64,000 bases of DNA from Prevotella sp. HUN102 (GCF_000688375.1 NZ_JIAF01000001.1:1-64000), one strand, 5' to 3'. Shown: positions 24,337 to 33,899, counted from the stretch's first letter. Made by a program: numbers and translations. Notes: generated by a model not told the origin, from the letters alone.

Positions 24337-26055
24337 CTAAATGCTTCTGATACGCTTGTCAAGGCCATTTGTTCCCTCGGTGTTGAACAGTTTTTTATTG
24401 AGTGTGCCGCGCAAATTCGTTACGCGCTGCTTGGTTACATTCAGCAGAATTGCAATCTCTGATGGAATAAAGTACAGCCTGATCAGGAGGCAGGTTTTTA
24501 TTTCTTTATCTGTCAGCAATAAATCGGCGTTCATAAGCACCTCGTAAAAGTCGGGGATGTTTTGAGCGGTTATTTCAAACAGATCGCTCCATTCACTTTC
24601 AGAAGGCACGGCAATGCGTGAGGAAAGCTCGTGGAATCTTCTTACAGTCTGGTGAGAGAGCAATGCCTCTTCCTGATCCCATTCTCCCACCTTGTATTCA
24701 GTTTCCCTGAAAGCGTTAAGCTGCCGCTGCAATAAGCTGATTTCTTCTTCCTTGTCGTTCTTATAAAGTGCCAAGTCTGTATGCAGCGAAGCCAGTTCGT
24801 CTGTCAGCTCCCGGTGCCTGAAAAGCAAAGACGTATATTCCTTGTTCGTTGCCATCTGCTTCTCCCTCTGTTTTTTCTTTACTTTCTTTACATAGAAATA
24901 TGTTGAAAAGAGAATCAGACCGAAACCTAAACATATACAATATATAATCTTTTGCAGCCGTGCGCTTTCCTCTGCCTTTTCCTTGGCAATGAACTGCTGG
25001 GCGTTATAGTTGTACTGTGCCTTCATACGGACAATTTCTGCCATTGAGTTGTTGAAACTGGCGGAATCGTTCGCGTCGGCAAAAAGTGTAGCATATTTTG
25101 TAACAGAATCAGGAAGGTTTCTGTATTGGTAGTAGTTCATCAACCCACGATAGCCATTCTCCAAATTTGAAATACGATTGGTATTTTCCAATAACTTGTA
25201 GTAATATGATGCTGAAGAATCTCTTTTGCCAATAATTTCGTAATATCTGGCATTGTAATAATTGTGAAAAGAAGTCTTTCTTATGAAATCACCCGATTTA
25301 TAGGTATATTCATCAATATGTTGCTTGACTTTATCCAGTTTTTTAGTATTCAGCTCATAGTCGATAATTAAGGATAATGACGCAGCGGCCCAGTCGCTAT
25401 ATCCAAAATCTTTATATCTTTTGTATGTTTCCTTGCAGATTTCGTATGCTTTTTCTTTTTGTCCCAGCATATAATATGCCCCGGAAGAATGTTCAAGGTA
25501 ATTAATGGCAGAAAGAGTGTCTTTTGCCATTTCAGCATATTTAATGGCTTTTTGCCACATCGGAATCTCCAATGCAGGCACCCTCTGGTCGTCGAATATG
25601 CCTGCCATCTGTGCATAGACTCTGCATAGCTGGAAATAATCGCAGTCGTTTTTTGTGGTGTCGGCTCGGGAAATGGCTCTGTGGTAGTATTCTATTGCCT
25701 GTGGTGCGTCGTTCCTGTCGCGGTACACGCATCCGAGAAGATACAATGCCTTCACTTGCTGCTGCTCGCTGCCCTTGTCCTCGTAGTATTCCGCCACGTC
25801 GGTCATAAAGGTATCGGCTGTCATCGGCACGAAAAACTGGTTGTGCGCATCTGCGAGGAGGAAGTGATAGCGCATATTCTCTCCCCTTGTAAAGTCCTCT
25901 TGGTATGGCGCAAGGCTGTCCAATGCCGTGAGTGCCTTTTCGTCCTGATGGGCGATGAGGCTGTCTATGGCATCGAGTTTTCCGTGATATGTTGAGTTGC
26001 CGCACCCTGTCAGCAAAAGGGCAATCAGTGCGATAATGGCAGTTATATGTCTCAT
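24337..26055 (-). CDS. TPR - transmembrane - HTH regulator
   Basis: 572 aa. N-terminal signal/lipobox (LALLLTGC-like, cysteine at 18), then a tetratricopeptide-type helical region (about 30-345; KALYLLGCVYRDRNDAPQAIEYYHRA is one repeat). One membrane helix lies at about 369-390 (IIYCICLGFGLILFSTYFYV), followed by a basic coiled coil and a C-terminal helix-turn-helix (ILLNVTKQRVTNLRGTLNKKLF). The topology suggests a periplasmic sensing part connected to a cytoplasmic DNA-binding part, a design common in Bacteroidetes. Located beside both peptide systems, and with a paralogue fragment by the GG-peptide promoter, it is the best candidate for their regulator. Confidence 0.75.
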   Translation of the reverse strand: MRHITAIIALIALLLTGCGNSTYHGKLDAIDSLIAHQDEKALTALDSLAPYQEDFTRGENMRYHFLLADAHNQFFVPMTADTFMTDVAEYYEDKGSEQQQVKALYLLGCVYRDRNDAPQAIEYYHRAISRADTTKNDCDYFQLCRVYAQMAGIFDDQRVPALEIPMWQKAIKYAEMAKDTLSAINYLEHSSGAYYMLGQKEKAYEICKETYKRYKDFGYSDWAAASLSLIIDYELNTKKLDKVKQHIDEYTYKSGDFIRKTSFHNYYNARYYEIIGKRDSSASYYYKLLENTNRISNLENGYRGLMNYYQYRNLPDSVTKYATLFADANDSASFNNSMAEIVRMKAQYNYNAQQFIAKEKAEESARLQKIIYCICLGFGLILFSTYFYVKKVKKKQREKQMATNKEYTSLLFRHRELTDELASLHTDLALYKNDKEEEISLLQRQLNAFRETEYKVGEWDQEEALLSHQTVRRFHELSSRIAVPSESEWSDLFEITAQNIPDFYEVLMNADLLLTDKEIKTCLLIRLYFIPSEIAILLNVTKQRVTNLRGTLNKKLFNTEGTNGLDKRIRSI

Positions 26056-26488
26056 TGCGTTTCGTTAGTGTTGCAAAGGTAATGATAATTTCTTGCAAAT
26101 AATGCAGATTTTGCAGATTTTCATAGTCATTCTACCGTAGATTTCTGATTGTTTCCGATAAGATTTTCTGCGTAATCTGCGCCATCTGCGAGAAACGATT
26201 TCAGGCTGATTGCGCAGATTTCAGAGCTTAATCCTTCAAGAACACCAGATTGAGACTCTGCAAAAGCACAATAATTTCAGGTGGATTGAAAGCGTGATTT
26301 TCAACTGACCGAAGAATGCACGGCAATCTTCGCAAGAATGGAATGCAAACGTGCGAAGATTGCGCTGCATTCTTCGCACGTTTGGAAACGGAGTTTAAGA
26401 TGCTTGTTTTCAGCATCTTACAATGTATATTGGTATTGCTGCTCCGTGTAGTAGAGAGAAACGGTTTTAAGGAAAGGAAATCGTTTCA
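26056..26488. repeat. Gene-free region with CTGCG/GCAGATT and TGCGAAGATT repeats
   Basis: No credible gene. The first half contains scattered CAGATTTTGCAG, ATCTGCGCCATCTGCG and GATTGCGCAGATT units; similar ones lie at 28915-29020 on the other side of the next gene. At 26310-26390 AATCTTCGCA and TGCGAAGATT are inverted, and GAATGCAAACGTGCGAAG is answered by CTTCGCACGTTT, so a branched hairpin is possible. Such repeats look like dispersed intergenic elements of the genome. Confidence 0.5.
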
Positions 26489-28840
26489 TTACAATCGACC
26501 TTTTTCATCATTGCCTGCACCGGTGCCTTTATACTTGTTTCTTGTCGTATTGAAATTATACTGGATGCCGATGCTGAAGCAGCGGGTGTCCATATCTTGA
26601 TTGGTTGTAAATATGCTGTTCAGCCCATACATCGTATAGCGTCTCTTTTGGGTATTCAGCAGGTCGCGCACCCAAAGATTGCAAATCAGTTTGTTTTTGA
26701 AGAAACTCTTGTATATGTTCAGGTCAATAGCACCACTCTCCTTATATACGCTGATTGTGTTTGCATACGATGAGAGATAGGAAAGATTTACGCTGACGGT
26801 AAAATCCCGACGGATGGCAAAACGGTTTCTCATACGGAAAGACAGTAACGGACGTCCCAAGGAAACGCCATCGCCAAAAGAATCGTCTTTAAAGAATTGC
26901 TTCAGGACGCTCGCTTCATACACAGGTTGGTAGATTCCGAATTTTGGCGAGGCTGATACAGAGGCATACAGATTTTGAATTCGGTTGATATTGGCATAGG
27001 TCTTGATAAATATATCCTCGTTGTATGGACGAATCACATAAGCCACTAGATCCTTTGTGTTTTTATAGCCTGCCGTGAATGTAAGCCAATTCCGGGTTAC
27101 GGTCAGGTCGATAGAATGTATCTTTGCCGGCTGAAGGAAAGGATTGCCACCTTGATATTCATATCGGTTGTCGTACTGCATCCAACTTGAAAGGTTGCGG
27201 TAAGAAGGTCTTGCCGTCTTTGCATTATATCCTAACTGGGCTTGCCATTTCCCCTTACTCCATAGTATGGAGAGATTGGGAAACCAGTCAGAGTATTTGC
27301 GACTTGGTTCGTTCTGCCATACGCCATTGGAAAAATAATCGGAAACGACACGTTCGTACCGCAAACCTGCCCGGACACGAAAGTCGCCAAATGGTATGCT
27401 GTAATCAAAGAATCCTGCCAAATTCCGTTCCTTTATCTGCGTGTTGGCGTTGTCAAAAATGTGTTGAATGTTGATATTGCTGCCTTCGCTCCGTGCATCG
27501 ATATATTCGGAACCGAAATTCAGTTTGCCTTTCAGGATGGGATAAGTGAGAATGAGTTTTCCTGCCAGCATTTTGTTTACAGTAACATTGTTCACGTCGA
27601 TAATCTGCATTCCTGAAATGCTGCTGTAATCTTCATTGCTTTGTGTCCGTGTCTGCTTGCTGTAAAAGTAGGTGCCATTGAAGTCAATGGAAAGTTTACC
27701 CATCTGTCCTGTGTAGTAGGTGTCAAATTCGTGGTCTGGGGTATGGTAAGAAGTATAGGCAGACTTCATTTGAATTTGTTCTTGCAGAGTTTTGTCGATG
27801 GCGAAATCAAGAAATGATGAGGCATTGACAACATCGTGAAGCGACTTGGCGATGCCGTAGACCATACCGAATGAATGGTTTTTGCTGATGTCGTAATTGA
27901 GTCCTATTTGTCCTCTCAACTGCTTGTCTCCATTATTGAAGATGGTATCCTTGCCAGTCTCCCTGATCAGATGTTTTCCCTGCATAGTCTGTTCAAATTC
28001 AGCGTACTGCCTGTTGTGCAGAGAGTGGATTCTGAAATTGCCGAACAATTCCAGATTATTGTGCCTGTACTTTAGGTTTAGAGACTCCATAGGGCTGAAT
28101 TTTCGGGAAAAGTTGGCAAAACTGTACGATGAGAAACTCCATCCGTCGCCACGTTGTGGTATGGTCTTGATTTTAATGACTGCCTGAACCGTTCCGCCGT
28201 ATTGTGCTCCGGGATTGGTTATCAGTTCCACATTCTTGATATCGGAAGATTTCAGTTGTGAGAGTTCCGAAGCGTTGGTTATTCTACGGTTGTTAATGTA
28301 AATGAGCGGTCTGCCCTTTCCGAACACGTTGAAATTGCCATTGCTTCCCGATACTCTTGGAATCTGCGACAAGACTTCATCGGCAGTGCCGGCTTGGCGC
28401 AACAAGGAGTTCTGTACGCTGACAACCATTCCGTCGTCAGACATTTTGAATTGCGGCCGTTCTGCTTTTACCGTTACACCATTGAGCGTAAATGTTTCGG
28501 GCTGCATCTGAAAAACTCCGATGTCTCCCTGTCGTGCATCTGTATAAATCGTCTTGTAGCCAACGCTTGATATTTTCAGTATGCCTTCTTGCCTGTCTGT
28601 TTCGATGGAGAAAGTTCCGTCGTCATTCGATACTGTTCCTTGAACAAAGGCAGAATCATTCAGGCTTAGCAGTACAATGTTGGCGAATGGTATCGGTTGT
28701 GATAGTTCGTCAATGATGCGTCCGTTGATAGTCTGTGCTTTGGAAGCGACAGGAAGCAGTATTAAGGCTGCAAACAACAATAAAACGGAATACTTTTTCA
28801 TAATCAAGAATGAGTGTAATGAGTTTTTGAGTTTTTCCAT
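26489..28840 (-). CDS. Outer-membrane beta-barrel family protein (TonB-receptor-like)
   Basis: 783 aa from the first ATG; the signal peptide proper starts at residue 14 (MKKYSVLLLFAALILLPVASKAQ, start 28801). I keep 28840 because the upstream block ATTCTAAAGTGTT is the same as before the DUF3244 start. Domains: CarboxypepD_reg-like (about 37-120), plug-like segment (GVTVKAERPQFKMSDDGMV ... GRPLIYINNRRI, about 130-195) and barrel to the end. Similar in design to the 19658 barrel. The -7 element TAATTTTGC lies at about 28866-28874. It stands alone; the ligand is unknown. Confidence 0.82.
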   Translation of the reverse strand: MEKLKNSLHSFLIMKKYSVLLLFAALILLPVASKAQTINGRIIDELSQPIPFANIVLLSLNDSAFVQGTVSNDDGTFSIETDRQEGILKISSVGYKTIYTDARQGDIGVFQMQPETFTLNGVTVKAERPQFKMSDDGMVVSVQNSLLRQAGTADEVLSQIPRVSGSNGNFNVFGKGRPLIYINNRRITNASELSQLKSSDIKNVELITNPGAQYGGTVQAVIKIKTIPQRGDGWSFSSYSFANFSRKFSPMESLNLKYRHNNLELFGNFRIHSLHNRQYAEFEQTMQGKHLIRETGKDTIFNNGDKQLRGQIGLNYDISKNHSFGMVYGIAKSLHDVVNASSFLDFAIDKTLQEQIQMKSAYTSYHTPDHEFDTYYTGQMGKLSIDFNGTYFYSKQTRTQSNEDYSSISGMQIIDVNNVTVNKMLAGKLILTYPILKGKLNFGSEYIDARSEGSNINIQHIFDNANTQIKERNLAGFFDYSIPFGDFRVRAGLRYERVVSDYFSNGVWQNEPSRKYSDWFPNLSILWSKGKWQAQLGYNAKTARPSYRNLSSWMQYDNRYEYQGGNPFLQPAKIHSIDLTVTRNWLTFTAGYKNTKDLVAYVIRPYNEDIFIKTYANINRIQNLYASVSASPKFGIYQPVYEASVLKQFFKDDSFGDGVSLGRPLLSFRMRNRFAIRRDFTVSVNLSYLSSYANTISVYKESGAIDLNIYKSFFKNKLICNLWVRDLLNTQKRRYTMYGLNSIFTTNQDMDTRCFSIGIQYNFNTTRNKYKGTGAGNDEKGRL

Positions 28841-29248
28841 AACACTTTAGAATGTTAGTCGTTGCAAAATTAGTAAATAATAATTTAAATGCAAAAAAAA
28901 GATACAATTTCTCGCTGATAGCGCAGATTCCGCTGATTTTATTTCTTTTTGTCGAGATAATTTGCGGGATTTGCGCAATCTGCGAGAGATTGTTTTACGC
29001 AGATTGCGCAGGTATTCCTTTTCTGTTGCGAAACAAAATCTGTGTTTCCGTGGGATTTAGTGAAGAGGTTAAGCCAAAGGGACTGAATACTTTTCAGCAC
29101 AATCTTATGCTTCTTAGTTCGGGCTTGTCTCGAACCAAGGATAAGATTCTGAAGAAATCTCCTCGTCCCCTTGTTCCCTCGTTCTCTTGTAAACTCTCGT
29201 TTCCTCGTTCTCTTGTCCCCTTCATCACAAACTCTTTCCACTGATTTA
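28841..29248. repeat. Intergenic region with GCAGATT units and inverted-type 8-bp repeats
   Basis: 28915-29020 has GCGCAGATTCCGCTG and ACGCAGATTGCGCAGG units. 29157-29245 carries the inverted form of the 8-bp repeat (unit GTNNMCTY, seen as CTCGTCCCCTTGTTCCCTCG) ending about 50 bp before ftsY. No credible gene. Confidence 0.6.
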
Positions 29249-29281
29249 TTTGTTTTTTTGTCTGATTTATGGTAACTTTGC
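29249..29281 (+). promoter_or_regulatory. ftsY promoter
   Basis: TTTG at 29249-29252, exactly 20 bp, then TAACTTTG at 29273-29280: a near-ideal Bacteroidetes promoter. The expected start near 29288 leaves only about 10 nt of leader before the ftsY ATG at 29298, so translation probably starts on an almost leaderless message. Confidence 0.8.
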
Positions 29282-29297
29282 AACAAATTAGCTAATT

Positions 29298-30257
29298 ATG
29301 GGATTTTTCGGACTGTTTAATAAGAAGAAAAAGGAAGTGCTCGACAAAGGTCTTGAGACTACCAAGCAGAGTGTGTTTTCAAAACTTGCACGTGCTGTGG
29401 CAGGTAAGTCAAAGGTAGACGACGAGGTGCTCGATAATCTTGAAGAGATACTTATCACTTCCGACGTGGGCGTGGAAACCACCGTGAAGGTGATTGAGCG
29501 CATTGAAGAGCGCATTGCCCGCGACAAATATGTTTCTACATCGGAACTCAACGGCGTGCTGAGAGAGGAGATAGCCAATCTTCTTACGGAGAATAATTCG
29601 GAGAATGCCGAAGACTGGGATTTGCCTGCTGACCATACGCCTTACGTTATCCTGATTGTGGGTGTGAACGGAGTGGGCAAGACCACCACTATCGGCAAGC
29701 TCGCCTATCAGTTCAAGAAAGCCGGAAAGAAGGTTTATCTCGGTGCGGCTGACACTTTCAGGGCTGCCGCCGTGGAACAGATTCAGATTTGGGGCGACAG
29801 AGTGGGCGTGCCGGTAATAAAGCAGCAGATGGGCTCCGACCCCGCGAGTGTTGCCTTCGACACGCTTCAGAGTGCAAAGGCGAATGGTGCCGACGTGGTA
29901 ATCATTGATACGGCTGGTCGTCTGCACAACAAGGTGGGCTTGATGAATGAGCTGAAGAAGATAAAGGAAGTGATGAAGAAGGTATTGCCCGAAGCACCCG
30001 ACGAAGTGATGTTGGTGCTTGACGGCAGCACGGGGCAGAACGCCTTTGAACAGGCTAAGCAGTTCGCATCCGTAACGCAGATAACCTCCCTCGCCATCAC
30101 GAAACTGGACGGTACTGCCAAGGGTGGTGTGGTGATCGGAATCAGCGACCAACTCAAAGTGCCGGTAAAATATATCGGACTGGGCGAAGGAATGGAAGAC
30201 TTGCAGCTCTTCAACAAGGAACAATTCGTAGACAGTCTGTTTAAGGGGAGTGAGTAG
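29298..30257 (+). CDS. ftsY: Signal recognition particle receptor FtsY
   Basis: 319 aa. N-terminal four-helix (N) domain (about 20-100), then the SRP-GTPase G domain: GVNGVGKTTTIGKL (P-loop, about 121), DTFRAAAVEQ, IDTAGR and TKLDGTAKGG (G4), and a closing GLGEGMEDLQ motif. FtsY docks ribosome-SRP complexes at the inner membrane for co-translational insertion. It lacks the long acidic A domain of E. coli FtsY, as is usual in Bacteroidetes; a short basic stretch (NKKKKE) at the start could aid membrane binding. Confidence 0.97.
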   Translation: MGFFGLFNKKKKEVLDKGLETTKQSVFSKLARAVAGKSKVDDEVLDNLEEILITSDVGVETTVKVIERIEERIARDKYVSTSELNGVLREEIANLLTENNSENAEDWDLPADHTPYVILIVGVNGVGKTTTIGKLAYQFKKAGKKVYLGAADTFRAAAVEQIQIWGDRVGVPVIKQQMGSDPASVAFDTLQSAKANGADVVIIDTAGRLHNKVGLMNELKKIKEVMKKVLPEAPDEVMLVLDGSTGQNAFEQAKQFASVTQITSLAITKLDGTAKGGVVIGISDQLKVPVKYIGLGEGMEDLQLFNKEQFVDSLFKGSE

Positions 30258-30558
30258 GAGGTAAGGGAACGAGGAAACAAGTGAACAAGGAGACAAGTTT
30301 ACAAGTGGACGAGTGAACAAGTTTATAAGTGAACAAGTAGACGAGTTTACGAGTGGACAAGTAGATTTGTTTGTGAGGAAACGAATGAGAGGACAAACAA
30401 GTTTACGAGTGAGCAGGGAGGCTGACTTACAAAAAGAATAAAACGATAAGAATAACTAAGGATATATTAATTATCCACGTATAAAGAAATCTACTCGTCC
30501 CCTCGTTCCCTTGTCCACTAACGTCCTCGTCCCCTCGTCCTCTTTATTTACATTGACA
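30258..30558. repeat. Mirrored 8-bp tandem repeats between ftsY and rimO
   Basis: 30272-30420 is made of degenerate 8-bp units RAGKNNAC (for example AAGTGAAC AAGGAGAC). More than ten consecutive units keep the period. From 30489 to 30545 the reverse-complement form (GTCCCCTC GTTCCCTT) runs up to the rimO start. Together they make a large imperfect inverted repeat able to fold in the transcript. No gene is present. Confidence 0.7.
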
Positions 30559-31851
30559 ATGAAGAAAAATCAGATAGACATTGTTACATTGGGCTGTTCT
30601 AAGAATCTTGTTGATTCTGAACTGCTTATGAAACAGTTTGAAGTAAACGGCTACGACTGCGTACACGATTCCAAGCGTCCGCAGGGGGAGATTGCCGTAA
30701 TAAATACCTGCGGTTTCATAGAAACGGCAAAGGAAGAAAGTATCAACACGATACTTGAATTTGTAAACAGGAAAAACAACGGGCAGCTCAGCAAGCTCTA
30801 CGTAATGGGTTGTCTTTCGCAGCGATACAAGGAAGAACTCGAAAACGAAATACCCGAAGTAGACAAGTTCTACGGCAAGTTCAATTTCAAGCAGCTACTT
30901 ACGGATCTGGGAAAAGCCGAGATTCCGTCTTGCGACGGCAGACGACGGCTCACAACGCCACGCCATTATGCCTACGTGAAGATTGCCGAAGGCTGCGACC
31001 GTCATTGCGCTTACTGTGCCATACCGTTGATTACGGGCAAGCACCGTTCGCGCCCTATGGAGGATATTCTTGAAGAAGTGAGAGAACTGGCAGCCAACGG
31101 CGTGAAGGAAGTTCAGGTCATAGAACAGGAACTTACCTATTACGGCGTGGATTTAGACGGCAAGCATCACATCACGGAACTCATTTCACGTATGGCTGAC
31201 ATTCCCGGTGTGGAATGGATTCGCCTGCATTATGCCTATCCCAACCAGTTTCCGATGGATTTGCTGGATGTGATTCGCGAAAAACCACAGGTGTGCAAAT
31301 ATCTGGACGTGGCATTGCAGCACATTTCCGATAATATGCTCACACGTATGCGCCGCCACGTTACTAAGGAGGAAACGATGGATTTCATCCGTGCCGTGCG
31401 CGAGAAAGTGCCCGGAATACATCTGCGCACCACGCTGTTGGTGGGATTCCCCGGCGAAACCGAAGAGGATTTCCGTGAGCTGATGGAGTTTGTGCGTTGG
31501 GCACGGTTTGAAAGAATGGGTGCTTTTGCTTATTCCCACGAGGAGGGAACGTACAGTGCAAAGCATTATGAAGACGATGTTCCCGAAGAGGTTAAGCAAA
31601 GACGCCTCGACGAACTGATGGCTCTGCAACAGGAAATTTCGACGGAGATTGAAGCAGAGAAGGTGGGCAAGACACTGAAGGTAATTATCGACCGAAAGGA
31701 AGGGGAATATTATGTGGGACGAAGCGAGTTCTGTTCGCCCGACGTAGATCCGGAAGTGCTCGTGAAAGCCGAGAAACGGCTGCGTGTGGGCAACTTCTAC
31801 AACGTAAATATCACCGATTCAGACGAGTTTGATCTCTACGGTAGCATTTAA
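30559..31851 (+). CDS. rimO: Ribosomal protein S12 methylthiotransferase RimO
   Basis: 430 aa from the ATG at 30559 (MKKNQIDIVTLGCSKNLVDS). The in-frame ATG at 30511 would add 16 residues translated from the 8-bp repeats and is rejected. Domains: N-terminal UPF0004 cluster-binding domain with conserved cysteines (LGCSKN, NTCGFIE, MGCLSQRY), radical-SAM motif CDRHCAYC (about 155-162) and a C-terminal TRAM domain. RimO adds a methylthio group to an aspartate of ribosomal protein S12. GCSKN and GFIETAKEES distinguish RimO from MiaB. Confidence 0.95.
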   Translation: MKKNQIDIVTLGCSKNLVDSELLMKQFEVNGYDCVHDSKRPQGEIAVINTCGFIETAKEESINTILEFVNRKNNGQLSKLYVMGCLSQRYKEELENEIPEVDKFYGKFNFKQLLTDLGKAEIPSCDGRRRLTTPRHYAYVKIAEGCDRHCAYCAIPLITGKHRSRPMEDILEEVRELAANGVKEVQVIEQELTYYGVDLDGKHHITELISRMADIPGVEWIRLHYAYPNQFPMDLLDVIREKPQVCKYLDVALQHISDNMLTRMRRHVTKEETMDFIRAVREKVPGIHLRTTLLVGFPGETEEDFRELMEFVRWARFERMGAFAYSHEEGTYSAKHYEDDVPEEVKQRRLDELMALQQEISTEIEAEKVGKTLKVIIDRKEGEYYVGRSEFCSPDVDPEVLVKAEKRLRVGNFYNVNITDSDEFDLYGSI

Positions 31852-31869
31852 CAACAAGACACCACAAAT

Positions 31870-32157
31870 ATGAATAACAAGGAATTCATTGCCGCATTGG
31901 CTGCAAAGGCGGGATATTCGCAAGAAGACACGCAGAAACTTGTGAAGACAACCCTTGCTGCTATGGCCGACAACTTTGAGGCTGGAGAACCAGTACAAGT
32001 GAGTGGTTTTGGCACTTTTGAAGTGAAGAAACGATTGGAGCGAGTGATGGTAAATCCGTCAACGGGGCTTAGAATGCTGGTACCGCCGAAGTTGGTGCTC
32101 AATTTCAAGCCTACGGCTTCTATCAAGGAAAAGCTGAAGAAAGGAGGAAATGAGTAA
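31870..32157 (+). CDS. HU-family DNA-binding protein
   Basis: 95 aa, a single HU/IHF fold: KEFIAALAAKAGYSQEDTQKLV helices, then the VSGFGTFEVKKR beta-arm start and the basic arm tip region (MVNPSTGLRMLVPPK) with the DNA-intercalating proline. It starts 18 bp after rimO and its stop overlaps the next start (TAATGG; ATG at 32157), so the three genes form an operon. It is likely a nucleoid protein partnering the next, membrane-attached HU protein. Confidence 0.9.
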   Translation: MNNKEFIAALAAKAGYSQEDTQKLVKTTLAAMADNFEAGEPVQVSGFGTFEVKKRLERVMVNPSTGLRMLVPPKLVLNFKPTASIKEKLKKGGNE

Positions 32158-33515
32158 TGGCGAAGACTGCAATGCAACTTATTTCTGAAGCAATCGCAAA
32201 GAAACACAAACTCACGATAAAGGAAGCCGACAAGTTTGTTGCGCTGATATTTCAGGTGGTAAACGAGGGTTTGAAGAACGATAAGCTCGTGAAGATTAAG
32301 GGGCTCGGCACTTTCAAGGTGCAGGCCGTGAAGCCTCGCGAAAGCATCAACGTGAATACGGGCGAGAGGGTACTCATAGAGGGACACGAGAAAGTGAATT
32401 TCACACCTGATGCCTATATAAAGGAACTTGTAAACAAGCCTTTTTCGGAGTTTGAGACGGTGGTTCTGAAAGATGGTGTGGAGTTTGACGATGAGAATCC
32501 TGTGGCAGATGCCGAGAACGATGCGATGGCTGATGCACCAGACGCAGCACGAATGGAGGAAAGCGTAACGCAGACTGCTGAAACTGTTCAGGAGACAGAA
32601 CCTGAAATTGTTCCGATGATAGATGATACTTCCGTGAAAACAGAAGAAACAGAGCTGCAATCTTCTGTAAGAAGTGAAGAAATAGAATTGCAAACTTCCG
32701 TGAAAGAAAAGGTTGAAGAGCCTGAAAAAGAGACGGTTGTGCAAGAAACGGAAACTGAAATTGCAACCAAAGAGACAGAACCGATAGCAGAAAGTCCGGT
32801 CGCAGTTTCTTTGCATTCGGAACTTTCCGAAACTCGGCTCGCAGTATCAGATGAAGAAAATGCAATTGCAGATGTGAAATCCGAAGAACCTGTCTTGGAA
32901 ATAGTACACAAGCCCGAAGCCGTTTCTCTGAAAGAAACGCCTTCAGAGCCGGAAAAGATACTTACGGAAATGGCACAGCCGGTTACGCCTGAAGTAAGAA
33001 CGGTTGAGGCTAAGGCAGCAACTGAACCTTCCGCAGAAGGCGTTTCGGTGCCTAAAAAGCGCAATCTCACGCCTTGGATAACGCTGCTGGTGGCTTGTCT
33101 GTTGGTACTTGTCATTTGGGGCGTCTACACCTTGGGCAAGCATTCCACGGCTGATAAGGATAAGGTGGCGCAGGTTGAAGAAGCAAAGGGTTTGCCAAAG
33201 GAAATAAAAGAGAATGAAAAAGCCGTAACTGCCGCCAATACCGACAGCGTAGCTGCCGAAGCTGCGCCACAGGATGAAGCTGCGCAATACAAAGCCTTGA
33301 GCAGCAATCCAAAGATTAAATATGGTGCTTACGATATTATCGGGGTGGAGAAAGTCGTGGTGCTGAAGAAAGGCGAAACGATGGCATCGTACAGCAAGAA
33401 AACGCTCGGTCCTGATATGGTGGGCTATTTTCAGGTACTGAACGGAGTAGACGCTATGGAAGAGGGCGATACGATGAAAGTCCCGAAAGTGGAATACCGT
33501 CCGGAATATCGGTAG
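32157..33515 (+). CDS. Membrane-anchored HU-domain protein with C-terminal LysM-like domain
   Basis: 452 aa. Residues 1-100 form an HU domain (KIKGLGTFKVQAVKPRESIN, basic arm with NVNTGERVLI). Residues ~100-295 are a glutamate/threonine-rich, repetitive linker (EETELQSSVRSEE-type repeats). One membrane helix lies at about 302-322 (WITLLVACLLVLVIWGVYTL). The last ~65 residues, outside the membrane, resemble a LysM (VVVLKKGETMASYSKKTLG ... MEEGDTMKVP). The design would tie DNA to the inner membrane and, through LysM, to peptidoglycan. Related fusions are seen in Bacteroidetes; the tethering role is inference. Confidence 0.82.
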   Translation: MAKTAMQLISEAIAKKHKLTIKEADKFVALIFQVVNEGLKNDKLVKIKGLGTFKVQAVKPRESINVNTGERVLIEGHEKVNFTPDAYIKELVNKPFSEFETVVLKDGVEFDDENPVADAENDAMADAPDAARMEESVTQTAETVQETEPEIVPMIDDTSVKTEETELQSSVRSEEIELQTSVKEKVEEPEKETVVQETETEIATKETEPIAESPVAVSLHSELSETRLAVSDEENAIADVKSEEPVLEIVHKPEAVSLKETPSEPEKILTEMAQPVTPEVRTVEAKAATEPSAEGVSVPKKRNLTPWITLLVACLLVLVIWGVYTLGKHSTADKDKVAQVEEAKGLPKEIKENEKAVTAANTDSVAAEAAPQDEAAQYKALSSNPKIKYGAYDIIGVEKVVVLKKGETMASYSKKTLGPDMVGYFQVLNGVDAMEEGDTMKVPKVEYRPEYR

Positions 33516-33899
33516 GAGAGGAGAAAACAAGTTTACGAGTGGACAAGTTTACAAGTGGACAAGGAGATGAGTTTATAATTTCCTCCTCATACTCAAACGC
33601 AGAGAAGGCTTTGCTTTCTCTGTGCAGAAAATAGTGTCTGTGATTCCGTGTCATCTGTGAGAGAGTATTGCGACCTTATTTCTTCCGTATATGAAGTAAT
33701 ATGCTTGTCCCCTTGTCCCCTTGTCCCTTGTTCTCTCGTCTCCTTGTCTCCCTCGTCCCAAATAACTGAAAAGTTTCTTAAAATCTAAGTTTTGAGAAAC
33801 TTTTTTAATATAATTTAGTTTGTTCCCTGTGTCTAAATTGCTTTATTTGTCGTACTTTTGCGTAACATATTCAAATGACGATATAAAATAATTTTAGTT
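33516..33899. repeat. Mirrored 8-bp repeats and moxR upstream region
   Basis: 33516-33575 holds direct units (AAGTTTAC GAGTGGAC) right after the HU-LysM stop. 33706-33762 holds the inverted form. A -7-like TACTTTTGC lies at about 33854-33862, 38 bp before the moxR start, without a well-spaced TTTG. No gene. Confidence 0.55.

Noticed and set aside
30258..30420. Possible CRISPR array
   Set aside because: The repeats are 8 bp, contiguous and degenerate, without spacers, and no cas genes are present.
30511..30558. Upstream start for rimO, and likewise 34981 for the DUF58 gene and 47586 for the 47757 gene
   Set aside because: The extensions are translations of the 8-bp intergenic repeats; the family start lies at the internal ATG, and at 47757 this ATG opens a clear signal peptide.
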